From contig CM076193.1 of assembly GCA_038277395.1 (NCBI GenBank), positions 176,554,711 through 176,618,710 of the forward strand: DNA of 64,000 nt, given 5' to 3'. A model generated the notes under the pieces. It did not search any database. It saw only the letters and a program-made list of their open reading frames with translations, and was not told the DNA's origin. The DNA comes from Dryocosmus kuriphilus. Taxonomy: Eukaryota > Arthropoda > Insecta > Hymenoptera > Cynipidae. The translations under genes and the position numbers were made by a program. Shown one piece after another: positions 43,492 through 54,779 of the stretch. How positions within the stretch are numbered: position 1 is the first letter of the stretch; every line of letters starts with the position of its first letter.

Positions 43492-44377
43492 ATATACATT
43501 TCAATAATTCTGACATTAAAGTCTTTTAATTAAAGTTCTGTTCAATACAGTAAATAAGTATTAATATTTTAAAAAGTATTGACAAATTTCAAAACAGTAA
43601 GATTTCTCCTATATTTCTTACTTCTTTTTAAAGGAATCTTTGTACTCCTACGTTCTTAGTTTTTTAAAAAAATTAAATTAATTTTTCCATTCCTAAAATG
43701 CACGATCTTCTGATTTTTCTTATATTTATGCAAGTGCTAGTTGATTTTCACATTTCTTCGTGTCAGCTTGAAGTTTTGGTAGCATAAAGTCAAACCTTTT
43801 CTTCTTATAGCGAAGCCAAGAATGAAAAAATTTGAAAAAATTTATCCTCAAAGAAGTAAAGTCGCATTAAAATAGCCAGAATGCAGAAATAGCATATTTA
43901 CCAATATTGATCTGTTTTGTGACCCAACAATTTCATTAACAGTATTTTAAGTCTTCAAAACTTCGCTATTTTAGACGAAACAATCGTAAAAGCCTAAATT
44001 GCAAAACGTAACATCTCAAATCTCGCAATCAGCTGAGTTCGCTCCCTGTTCACCTTAAATGGTTATTCAGAATAAAATTATGTCTCTTGCATCCAGGAGA
44101 GAATTCGAGACCCTGATTGGCTGCGAGAATTACATGGTTGGGAATCTACATCGGCCGTCAGTCTCTATTGCCGCAGGTGGATATGACGGAAGGGTGACAA
44201 TGACATTGTTGGGAATGCATTGTAACATTGATGTACGTTACCAGAATATCTCCACGTAACTACAAGATATACAATGGGCGTTCAATTTGACAAGTAGTCG
44301 CGGAGAATTGATGACTTCTCTATACCCGTATTCAAGAAGGAAATTCGCTTTCCACTATTATATATAGTAAGCTTCAA
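43492..44377. other. AT-rich spacer without a gene
   Basis: No recognisable coding frame and no element ends. A short plus ORF at 44059-44259 has no domain. It separates two different inverted-repeat elements. Confidence 0.5.
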
Positions 44378-45384
44378 TTACACAGCCCCACAAAAAGAAA
44401 ATTTCTGAAGCCCAAGCTAAACCACCATACCCATAGGTGTTTGAGGTCGCAGAATACGAATCCGGGGTCACTTTGACCCCATCAGGTTAGAATAAAGGTC
44501 AATTCAAGGTCGCAGTCAAGAAAGCCGTTAGATCGGAGAAAACCTCGACTCTAAGACGTTTTCAGGGTCGCTGAATCCGAATCCGGGGTCATTTTGACCC
44601 GATAAGGTCAGTGTCAAGGTCAATTCAAGGTCAAGATGAGAAATAATGATCTAATCAGTGTGAACTGCTACTCTAAGACGTTTTTGTGGTCGCTGAATCC
44701 AAATATGGGATAATTCCAGGGTCATGTTACATTTTAAAAAAGAGAAAAGATATTGAATCTGAGCAAGCCACTCGTCTAAAACGTTTCTGAGGTCGCATAA
44801 TCTGATTCTGGAGTCATTTTTACCACATCAGGTAAGGATCAGGGTCAAAAGAAATTGTTTAAAATGATTTTGGTTACAATTTCTGAATCGTTACATTGAA
44901 TTTCGAAAGTTATCACTTGATTTAGTGTCTTCTTAGTTATCTAACCCTTTTGTCCTTTTTGTTTATGATACCGAAGCAATTGTGTATTTGACGTTATCAG
45001 GACAGGGTTGACATTATTCTTTTGCATGGGCAGTTGTGACAACAGAAGCGATATTTTATGCACCAACGATGCTCCCCTGAACTACGGTTAACAGTTGTGG
45101 ATCGAGTTTCCGAATACGATCCTCTCGAGTACGCACATTGTCGTTAGAGATAAAACATTAAACAGTTTCTTGAGCGCAATTCCATTTACGCTTACCACTT
45201 AGAGGGCAATCTTCAACATGCTCGAACATTTTGGTTATGATCAAAGGAATTAGTGTAGCGTCACTGATAAGCTCAACTTTAGTTTCTGAGCAAACAACTC
45301 AATTTCTGCAATGAAAGTCCGATATTTCCGCAGAGATTCAAAATGCTGCTACCGCGAGGGATACTGGGACGATGACAACTGCTT

Positions 45385-45645
45385 CGAAAGGAGATGTGTA
45401 GAATGATTCGCTTTCCAGTCCAATGTGGTATCGAAGCCAGCGTGTCGCGCTGCCTTGCAGGGGGGCATTAGCGTGCGAGGATGAAGCCGTAGCGTGTCTG
45501 ACGACGAGTTGACATTGTCCTCGTCAAAGTCAGAAAGCTCTCATACTTAGGCCTGCAGAGGTATGAGAGTTATCACCCCCAGGATGGCGAACTCACCCGC
45601 GATCGATCCAGGATCTCTAATGCGTGGGTCTTCGTAATTTTTCAT
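45385..45645 (+). repeat. Sequence shared with the RTE 5' region, up to the ATG
   Basis: Matches the reverse complement of about 55636-55900, the 5' untranslated region of the RTE element. Matching landmarks are GTGTAGAATGATTCGC (45395) against GTGTGGAATGATTCGC, the CTGCCTTGCAGGGGG region near 45450, AAAGTCAGAAAGCTC at 45528, and TATCACCCC near 45574. The match runs to the ATG that starts the downstream ORF in each case. It is GC-rich compared with the surrounding DNA. Confidence 0.75.
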
Positions 45646-47373
45646 GGTACCTAAAATAAAACACAAACATAAAACAGTTTTTAATAAAAAGACTTCAAAT
45701 TATTTGTTACAAACAAACCCGGGAAGTTCTTCATTTGAACATTCTTGCAACAAAAGTCCTAGTGCATTTTGTTACATACGTGCCAAGTATCACTTTTCAG
45801 CTAAACGGAGACCAATGTCAAATAATATCAAGAGAATCTACAAGGATTGTTTTGGGATTGATGTTGCAAACCAAGAAAACCATTATGCGAAGAAGACTGT
45901 TATACCTGCATGACAAATGTAACAGGAATTAACAGAAAAAACATTCATCGTCTTCAATATCCTGACGCACGAAACTTGATAAGACCAGCAGAGAAAAATG
46001 ATGACATTGACCATGAACTGGAAACTTCAATCAATTCTCCTGAAAGTATGTCAATCCGAAACGATTGCTATGTGGATGATGTTGAAGAACAGGAATCTTC
46101 AAGCGATAAAAGAGAGAGTAAAAGTAGTCAAAACTATGCAACTAGTGATCAAGACAAGGCTACCAAAACTATAAATCAAGAAGAGATGAATGATCTTGTG
46201 AGAGATTTAGGTTTACCTAAGGATAAAGCGGAATATTTAGCTTCATTCATGAAACAACACAGCTGGCTCTCTAAAGACACAAGGGTATCATTTTACCGGA
46301 ACAGAGAAGAAAACTTTAGAAAATATTACACGTTGATACAGGAACCTTCATTAGTATATTGCAATGACGTGGAAGGGCTAATGAATGAAGTGCATACGGG
46401 AATATATTAAGGTGACGAATGGAGAATATCCATGGACTCCTATAAGCAAAGTCTGAAGGTAGTATTACTCCATAACACCAGTGTATATGCTCCAATACCA
46501 ATAGCGCATTCAACCGTACTAAAGGAAGGATATAGTACATTGAAATTCATATTAGAGACAATTAAATATTCTGAGCACAAATGGTTGATTTGCGGCGATT
46601 TTAAGATCTTAACTATACTGTTAGGACAACAAGCTGGATGTACGAAACATCCTTGCTTTTTGTGTCTATGGGACAGTAGAGATCGCACAAATCACTATGT
46701 TAGAAAAACATGGACGGACAGAACCTCTCTCCAGGCAGGTTCTGCAAACATGTTACATGAACCACTGGTGGATCGCAGTAAGGTTTTGCTTCCACCTCTC
46801 CACATCAAACATGGCTTAATGAAGCAATTTGTTAAAGCTTTGGATAAAGCTGGAAAATGCTTCGAAAAACTTAAAGAACTTTTTGCTCATCTTAGTGATA
46901 CAAAAATCACTCAAGGTATCTTCGATGGACCACAAATACGCAAACTAATGGGAGATGGTGACTTTATTTCTACAATGAATGACAAGGAAAAAACAGCCTG
47001 GAAATTTTTTAAAGATTTTGTGGAGAATTTTCTTGGGAACCATAAAAGTGAAAACTACGAAGGAGTAGTGGTTCAAATGATATCGAATTATAAGGAGCTA
47101 GTGTGTTTGATGAGTCTAAGGTTACACTATTTGCACTCACATATAGATTACTTCCCAAAAAATCTAGGAGATTTTAGTGAGGAGCAAAGGAGAAATTCCA
47201 TCAAGACATAAAAGCAATGGAAATGAGATATCAAGGTCTATGGGATGTCAATATGATAGCTGATTACTGCTGGTCATTTAGGAGAGAAAGTAACAAGAAC
47301 GGAGTAAAGCGTAAAAAGAAACCGCTCCTTAGATCTTTTGAGGACAAAAGGGTTAGATATCACAAAAAACAGT
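45644..47373 (+). pseudogene. Transposase-like protein of the 3.68-kb element
   Basis: It belongs to a protein type common in arthropod genomes and usually left uncharacterised; I cannot name it. The N-terminal frame (45644-45913) has CYIRAKYHFSAKRR..IKRIYKDCFGI. A frame change leads to 45910-46410, with VTGINRKN, QYPDARNLIRP, then an acidic linker and DLVRDLGLPKDKAEYLASFM. One TAA at 46408-46410 precedes 46432-47211, with SLKVVLLHN, PIPIAHST, WLICGDFKI, KHPCFLCLWDSR, LLPPLHIKHGLMKQFVKAL and LHSHIDYFPKNLG. A last shift gives FHQDIKAMEMRYQG..DVNMIADYCW to about 47373. The Asp and Cys/His blocks suggest an RNase H-like nuclease with a zinc-binding insert. Only about four lesions. Confidence 0.75.
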
Positions 47374-48057
47374 GAATCTATTGATAACTCCCGAAATTCA
47401 ATGTAACCGTTTAGAAGTTTTAACAAAAATCATATTAAACAGTTTCGTTTGACCCTGATCCTCACCTAATGGGGTGAAAATAATCCTAGAATCAGATTAA
47501 GTGATGGTAGAAATGTTTCAGAAGAGTGGCTTCCTCAGATTAAATGTTTTTTTCTCACTTTGAGACCGTAACATGACCTTGATCCTGACCTCATGAGGTC
47601 AAATTAGCCCTATATTTGTATTAAGCGACCAAGAAGCGTATAAGAGTTGAGGTTTTCTTTAATTCCATGGTTTCTTAATTGTTGCCCCTAGAATGACCTT
47701 AATCCCCACCTGATGGAGTCAAAATGACCCTGGATTCAGATTGAGCGACCCCAGAAACGTTTTAGAGTAACAATTCACACTGATTCACTATTTCTTATCT
47801 TGACCTTGACTTGACCTTGATACGGACCTTATCGGGTCAAAATGACCCCGGATTCGGATTCGGCGACCCTGAAAACGTCTTAGAGTAGAGGTTTTCTCCG
47901 ATCTAACGGTTTTCTTGACTTGGACCTTTAACTGACCTTTATCCTGACCTGATGGGTTCAAACTGACCCCGGATTCGGATTCAGCGACCTCAAAAACGTA
48001 TGGGTATGGTGGTTTAGCTTAGGCTTCAGAAAATTTTTGTTTTTTGTGGGGCTGTGT

Positions 48058-48599
48058 TATCTTGTTTGAAAAATTCCAGTCTGGGCTTTTGGGGAGGCCA
48101 AGCCGCCTTTGCCCCACTATATGGATCCGCGCCCTTCTGAAATTAAATATGACTAACTGATCATTAAATTTCTGAAAAGACACGTAGAGCTGAAGAACAA
48201 TTACTTTTAAACTTAGTTCATAAAGAGATGATTAATTATTTCCAAGGTGCTTCTAAATTGCATTTCTTTTCGATATTTAACGATTATTATCTCGATATTG
48301 TATATTGTGAGATCTGTGACGTTTTGTAGATATATTTGGCTTTTTGCGTACGCACAAATATCCTACAAATAATCACATTCAACTGGTAAGTGAAAATAAG
48401 TGTAAAAATGTAGTAAAAACATTTTCGTTCGAAATTCTTATCACATAGGACATATATTATTTGATCATATGTCAGCATGATTCTATTTATTATCTTCTCC
48501 TTACTAGATAAAACAAAAAGAGTATGTAGACGTTTTGAGATACCTTTTTAGGTAAAAAAAAACTGCTATATTCCTTCAGCTTCAAGAAGAATTCGAACC
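48058..48599. other. Spacer between the 3.68-kb element and block C
   Basis: AT-rich with a short GC-rich stretch (48070-48135, CCAGTCTGGGC...GATCCGCGCCC) that may be an end of an old hAT copy. No supported gene. Confidence 0.4.
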
Positions 48600-48966
48600 A
48601 TCTACATGCCTCTCAAAAAAAAAAATCGGTTCTTTAGGAGAACCATAACTAACGCATTATATATTCCAGAGTCAAGTCTTCGACTCGCTAATCACCCTGT
48701 AAACAAATGGTCCAGGAATGAGCCAATGTGCGATGCGGAGGAATACGAAAGTGGTGTGGGTAGTCTGTCCATAGTGATAGCCTACTACTACTGCTTAGTC
48801 ACAGCCCTCTTAGAGTTCTCACCAATTGTTCACTTTCGATTTTAATATAACTTGAATTGTAGATAGTGAGAATAAAACATGAACAAGAGGATTATCAAAT
48901 CAATTTTTATTAATGGTAACATTTTAAGTTTTGGATTACAATATTCTTACTTTGTTTCTAGAACTA

Positions 48967-49238
48967 CACTCGAAGCTCATGGTAGTGTCACTCGTGATAG
49001 CGGTTCGTAGAATTGGCGGTAATATATATAGTTATTAAGGGGTTCCGTGGGTCGGGAAAGGTGACGCCTCGAACTCAGCAGTGCCGCGTCAACAAGGTGG
49101 GCAGGACCTTAAGCGGTTAACTGCTTTTGTTTCAATTACGTCAACATTGGTACACACGTCCCTGACTTTTTGACGTTTCCAATACGCCCGCGTTAGCGGA
49201 CGACCAACCGTGCTGATCGCTGTCATGAACTTCGAGTG
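48967..49238. mobile_element. 272-bp MITE present in block C only
   Basis: Inverted ends CACTCGAAGCTCATG and complement CACTCGAAGTTCATG. Blocks A and B continue across this position without it (7130-7145, 18865-18890). The empty sites in the paralogues show that it moved in after duplication. No ORF. Confidence 0.75.
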
Positions 49239-49914
49239 GAATATAAAATTTCTTAAGAAGACCCTCATTGTAGCCGAAACATCGAAATATGCTTGTGATA
49301 TTTCAATAACAAAAGATTTGAAAATATGTTTTTTTTATGCTTTTGACATGGCGGTAAGTTCTTCGAAAGCAAATTTAATTTATCCTAATACTAAAGGAGG
49401 TCGAAATAAAGGAGGAAGTCTACTTTGGAGTAATAAAAATTAATATTGACTTACATGATATCAAATTGTACCAATTTACACAATATTTTATGTTTTACAG
49501 GAATCCGATGTCTACATTAAAAATTCATGTAATTTGTAATATATAAAAACTGATTTAAAACTTCGATAATCTAAAATAATTTCTGAAAGATATGTTAAAA
49601 ATATTTAAAAGCACAGATCTTATTTCAGTGTATAAACCTTTCCATATTTTCGCACAATATTGTAGGCAAATGCTCTATTAAATTTTATCCTATCTACTGT
49701 AGGGTGCTCTCGCCTGTAGGAAAATGATTATGGGTAAATCATTCTAAGCCTCTATGTAATAACTTTTTACATAAAATATTTGCCTTTGAAGTCATAAGGA
49801 TCATAATATATTGACTCAGTAGTGTAATCATTAGTTGGTTGTAACATTTTTGTAGAACTTTGGATCAGAAGCAATATTGCATTTTTGTGTAACAATTTAA
49901 GAGAAAAATTGAAT

Positions 49915-50501
49915 TCATGCAGGTGGACAATAGTGGCTTTCACGAGGAATTAAACGCACTACACTAAAATTATGATAGATTGAGTTGCCAGCGCCTATTG
50001 GAACTTCTTCTGCTTCTTTCTGGGTCAATGGATGAACCTTGCCTTCTACCGTGTTAAATTTCACCCGCCTTCGTCCCATACCGTAAATTCCACGAATAAT
50101 TGTATTACCAGCCAATATTGCAAAGATCTCACCATCGGATGTTGTTATTACTCTTTGTGTCACTGCTGGCACGGGCCGAAAGCGACCACATCCTCTATTC
50201 AATTCAACCGGTGCATCGGCAGGAAAATCATATTTTCGAATTTCGAATAGCTGATTCGGATTCGTGTTGGGAATAAGACGAATATTTTCAAGGTCATCAG
50301 TATGAAGAAGCTGGACATCATTAAAAGTCAAGGGCGTGTAGCGAGAGGGAGACATAGATCTAGGACGAGGGGGAGACCTGGATCTACAACGAAGAGAAGA
50401 AGCAGCAGGAGAGAACCAGTCTGAAAAAACAGAAGGTTCAGAACGCGGAACACCAGGAATTTCGGCGCCATTAGGTAAACAGTCGAACTGTGAACTTAAA
50501 C
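49915..50501 (-). CDS. Unknown gene, copy 2: terminal exon of about 195 codons
   Basis: Paralogue of 19557-20140. On the minus strand the acceptor (TTTTTTTTCAG) ends at 50502, and the frame is open to a stop at 49915; an internal ATG at 50355-50353 is unlikely to be the true start because similarity begins earlier, at SSQFDCLPNGAEIPG. An Arg/Ser/Pro-rich linker (RCRSRSPPRPRS) is followed by the conserved ~130-residue part (DVQLL, IRLIPNTNPN, VITTSDG, RGIY, NSIYHNFSVVR), ending CPPA. Upstream, a conserved donor at 50764-50763 would give a 263-bp intron. With the CACAG acceptor (exon from 50487) the preceding sequence stays open for 30 or more codons, a plausible upstream exon. No known domain recognised. 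It could be a lineage-specific secreted or nuclear protein; nothing in the sequence decides. Confidence 0.7.
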
Positions 50502-50984
50502 CTGAAAAAAAACAGAGGATTAAGGTTTTTGAAGTACATGCTTTGTTGCTACATCATAAACCGCTTGGACCGACCCAATATGGCGACCCAAAAACTTGCT
50601 TGATAGTGATTTTCAATATAATCACAAAGAATCTGTTTTGCCACCATGCTTGAGCAACCATTTTGAACAGTTAAGATTTGACTCCAAATTTGCAATCAGG
50701 GACGAGAAAACCCTTCGATAGAGAGTTCTGTGTAAAACAGTCTGATGAAGAATTTGGTGCTTACCCTATCAGCAGCCAATGGTGCCTCAATGATGCACCC
50801 ATATTGACGGCAGTATTGAAGTAACACTGACGCAACATATCGATGGCCGGTTTTATCAACTTTCGACTGCTAAAATTATTATTATCTTAATGAACAAATA
50901 TCTCGTAAACCGTAAGTGATAGGTAAAAGTATATGTCACTTTTGGGTGTTGAGTTCCTGTAGTATACTCTAATACATATAGATC

Positions 50985-51232
50985 CATATTATAAAATGAA
51001 AACTATTTTCGCCCGTCTCCTCTGAGGTTCACTAAATAGTATTTGTTAAAAACAGTAACAGAATAATGCCAGAAAAGGATATCGATATGTTGCGTGAATT
51101 TTGTCTGCATATTGCCTTCAATATTACCGGCGTTGCAGGAAATATCGGTGCAACATTGAGGAAATATTGCGCGGTAATAGGCTAGTTACCTCAGACAATG
51201 GAATTTACTGACAGAAGGTCCTAGCATACCTA
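50985..51232. repeat. Single truncated unit of the ~690-bp repeat
   Basis: Matches the first third of the array unit (GATCCATATT, TGCCTTCAATATTACCGGCGTTGCAGG, TAATAGGCTAGTTACCTCAG, GGTCCTA). It breaks off where the array units continue. It lies at the same distance from gene copy 2 as the array start lies from gene copy 1, so this is the single-copy precursor position. Confidence 0.85.
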
Positions 51233-52170
51233 TCGTTGAACAAATATTCCATAATAAAACTTATTAGCGTATGATCACAGTTTGAACAAACATTCTAGCA
51301 AATATAATTTTTACTGGCTCAACGTTATCTCTGGCTAGGCTCATTAAATGAAATGAAAAATTTTAGAATACCAACTGATACTTTAAAATAAATATTTTTT
51401 TACAAAATAAATCGTCATAGCTTGGCAATATATCATTGAAACTGTTTGAAACTTGGTACACATATTCTGCCGATTTTCAATGAATCGGTATAAAAATTCT
51501 CAGAAGTCTGGTTTGCTCGTACTTATGTCGGGTAATTAATTCAGATAAAGTTGAGGAAGAACACTAATTGCTATAGAATGCAGACTAAATAGCGCAAATT
51601 ATTATTTGTGGAAAGATTAACAGTTTACGTAAGATTATATATTCCATCGTCATATTTACCTATGGTATTAAAGACAACTGCCAAATATAAGACCACAGTA
51701 TAAATGACCCTCATACTTGCCAACTAGAGAAACACTGTCTAATGTACTAATGAAGTGATTTGCGTATACATAGATCGTGCTCCAGTTGTTATCGTCTTGA
51801 TTATCGTCGATTATTTTTATGGATACATATTTTAATTACATATGTTACTTTCAAGGAGAAAACATTGGTTCCATAGTTGGTTCAAACTCATGCCACGGTT
51901 TCTCAAGTTACATAAGCTTTTACGATATAGAGGCATCCGGTGTTTAAATTTTAAAATGATATAATTTGTATTGAAATGGTGCCTTTCAAACTTCGAAAAG
52001 GTAATATGAATTCTACAAAATATGTTACAAAGATTTGAATATACAGAATACTTGAATGTGCAAACATTTCCGTATTGTAGCAATACGAGTATGATGTAGT
52101 TAAATGTTGTTGGATTCTTGCCAATCTACTGTAGGGTGGTCTCTATCATAGGAAAACTATTACTGGTAAA

Positions 52171-53139
52171 TCATTATACTCTCCACTTTTGAATGAGCAC
52201 ACTCCATAGCAAAGGGTGGATAGTTTCACTCAAAGTTATGGAGTGAGCTCCTATATCTTTTGCTTTTCACTCGTAGATGATGCCCGTTTCAGGCTCTACT
52301 GCAAGAAAAGATAACGTGCAACAAACTCAGAAAAGTAAAACATTTTGATGATCACTTAAAGTATTCATCATGCTGGAACGTGACTTGAACTTTATTACGA
52401 AATATTGTTTTTTACATTCTAATGTAAAAACTGAATTTCGAAGAGTACATGAAACCTCGACGTTTCGAGACCCACTGAATCCAAAAAGAAACAGGTTTTA
52501 CGTTGATGTCTGTCGTTGACACTATAGTGGCCTGTGAACACGATTACTTTCGAAGGACTAATCGGATTAGTTTGGGCTTTGAAGACTTCTTTAAGGCCTG
52601 AAAGTTAAGAACGAGTTCGTTAACCAGAGGTTTTTGACCAACAGTTCTGGCATCCATAATAAATTCTATCCAAACATAAAAAATTCAAATTTCCCGCCGA
52701 AATATGGACCATTAGAGAAATATGATCATGAACAAAGTTGTTCACCTTAAAAAGATCTACAAATCTGTTTAAAACTATTTTTAATCCAACTCATAGTTCA
52801 TTCACGAAACGTATAATAGTTGTTTTGTTCAAAAAAAAAAAAAAAACCATAAAGTTAATGAAAAGTTACTAAAAGCTATTGGAAAATCTGCCCGCTACTC
52901 AGGCGCATCCCCATCGTATCTCTCTCGCTTACCAGTCGATTAAAGTATATGAATGACGTGAATTTCTTCATTTTTTACATAGTTTGGTTGAGAAATATAA
53001 TTGTTGCATTCTCATCAAAGAAGGTATTAGATATGTGTAAACCTGACCCTCGTAGTTCCCACTTCAGGTTTACTTAATCTATCTTTCACTGGTTTTAAAA
53101 TTCCCCGAAACTTTAATTTTCTCTTTAGAATTTTATTAT
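52171..53139. other. AT-rich spacer with a hairpin, no gene
   Basis: A palindrome ACTCCATA...TATGGAGT lies at 52200-52243, with GAGCAC/GAGCTC outside. An A run lies at 52832-52846. No coding frame with a recognisable domain. Confidence 0.5.
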
Positions 53140-53154
53140 TATTTATTATTATTA

Positions 53155-54724
53155 TTATGTAGCTTTGCGAGCTCTGAAGTTCATTGCCTCAGCTACCCAG
53201 AACCGCCACGCATCTCTATCCTGTGCATCTTCCATCCAGTTTAAATAATCATGTCCTAGCTCTTTTAGATCATCCCTTACGTTTTTCTCACATCTGTTTC
53301 TCCGTCTGCCTGAAGGTCTCCTACTAATCGGTTTCCCTCTCAAAACTTGCGCCACTGTTCTTTCGTTGCCCATTCATGCAACATGTCCCGCCCAGCTTAA
53401 TTTCCGCGCTTTCATTACTCTATTAATATTTACTGACCCGTAGAGTGCATGCAGCTCATCATTATGCAGTTTTTTCCATTCATCAGTCTCTTCGTCCCTT
53501 TTGTGACCATAGATTTTTCGAAGTCCTTTATTTTTAAATACTCTAACCTGTTCTCCTCTCCTTTCGTCAGCGCCCACGTTTCGCACCCGTACATGACGAT
53601 CGGCATTACGATCGTTTTGTAAATTCTTACTTTGATGTTTCTAGATAGCGATCGCGATTTTAGTAATGTATTCGCTGCATAGTAGCACCGATTGCCAGCA
53701 TGCAGCCTCCTGTTGATTTCCGCCTTAATGTTATTTTCGCTAGTTATAGTAGTCCCGAGGTATTTAAACTCATTAACTCTTTCAAATTTCATATTTCCGG
53801 CCATTAGATCCCCCTCTTTGTTGCTTTGTTCTGATCTGTCGATCCTTGGTTTTTGTGATCAACATTTCCGCATTTTTAGCTACCGTTTCTCTATCATCCC
53901 CGAGCAAGTCGAGATCATCTGCATATCCCAGAATTGGTATTATCTCATTGATGGTAGCACCGGACGGATTCGTTTGTACTTCTCTGACCACGTATTCTAA
54001 AACTAAGTTGAAAAGGATGCGCGAAAGCGCATCGCCCTGTTTCAGGCCATCGCGGATCAAAAACTCTTCAGATAAACTTCCGTTTACGCGTATCCTTCCC
54101 CTACTGCCGCTTAAGCAAACTTCGATAAGTCTAACCAATTTCCTTGGTACACCCAAGAACTCCAGAGCCCAGTACATTCGTGCGCGTATAATAGAGTCCT
54201 AAGCTTTTTTGAAGTCGATAAATAGCTGATGTATTGCTTCATTAAGTTCCCATTTCTTTTCTAACAGTTGTCTAATTGTAAACATTTGATCACTTGCAGA
54301 CCGGTTTCGGCGGAATCCACACTGGTCATCCCCAATGGTTTCCTCAACAAAAGGCGTTAGTCTACTTAAGATTACATTGGTCAGGATCTTATAGCACGAA
54401 GGCACAAGTGAAATACCCCGATAATTGTTACAGCTCGTTTTATCGCCTTTTTTAAAAATGGGTATAATGATAGAGGTATTCCATTCCTCCGGTATGCGTT
54501 CTGTTTTCCAGATTGCGCGTATTAATTTACAAATTTGGCTTGTGAGGCGAGGGCCCCCCATTTTTTATCAATTCTGACGGTAGGTCGTCAGTGCCCGCGG
54601 CTGTGTTATTTTTCAACTTCTTTATGGCCATTTCTATTTCTTTATCAGCAGGCTCATCAATTAGTATATCAGCAGTGTGGATTTCACCGAGATTAACTTC
54701 ACCGGGGGCTTCGCGTACGTTCAA
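53155..54724 (-). pseudogene. RTE reverse transcriptase and C-terminal part, broken
   Basis: Pieces in order on the minus strand: 54527-54724 (linker, NNTAAGTDDLPSELIK); 54199-54561 with IIPIFKKGDKTSCNNYRGISL and GFRRNRSASDQMFTIRQLLEK, ending at an in-frame TAG at 54201-54199; the same frame resuming at 53782-54177 with GLKQGDALS and the catalytic GYADDLDLL; then 53430-53804 and 53155-53586 in other frames, with the MYGCETWALTKGEE and GHVA blocks. The catalytic YADD is intact. A nonsense codon and about three frame changes inactivate it. Confidence 0.85.
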
Positions 54725-54779
54725 TAGCTTATCAATTATCGCTATCGTCTCCCTGTTTTTGAAGAGCGTCGAAACTATT

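Larger units (their letters stand above)
44381..48056 (+). mobile_element. 3.68-kb DNA transposon with modular 530-665-bp inverted repeats and TTA duplication
   Basis: Ends CACAGCCCCACAAAAAG (left) and its complement at 48056 (right), flanked by TTA at 44378-44380 and 48057-48059. The left inverted repeat (44381-44907) contains four ~105-120-bp modules (GGTCG... at 44445, 44566, 44688, 44791). The right one (47392-48056) has five (...GCGACC or equivalents at 47500, 47625, 47745, 47863, 47983). Modules carry GGGTCA/TGACCC and AAGGTCA/TGACCTT. The gene inside is broken (separate entry). A 3-bp TTA duplication fits PIF/Harbinger or Zator more than hAT or mariner; the protein does not look like a Harbinger transposase to me. 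Confidence 0.85.
48600..52170 (-). repeat. Duplicated chromosomal segment, block C
   Basis: The left part (48650-49900, minus a MITE) matches 18565-19560 of block B and 6780-7660 of block A. Then comes the second gene copy, then one truncated ~690-bp unit (50985-51232), then 51235-52140, which matches the right parts of blocks B and D. Compared with block B it lacks the tandem array and has a MITE inserted at 48967. It provides the best view of the ancestral order: gene, one repeat unit, right part. Confidence 0.75.
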
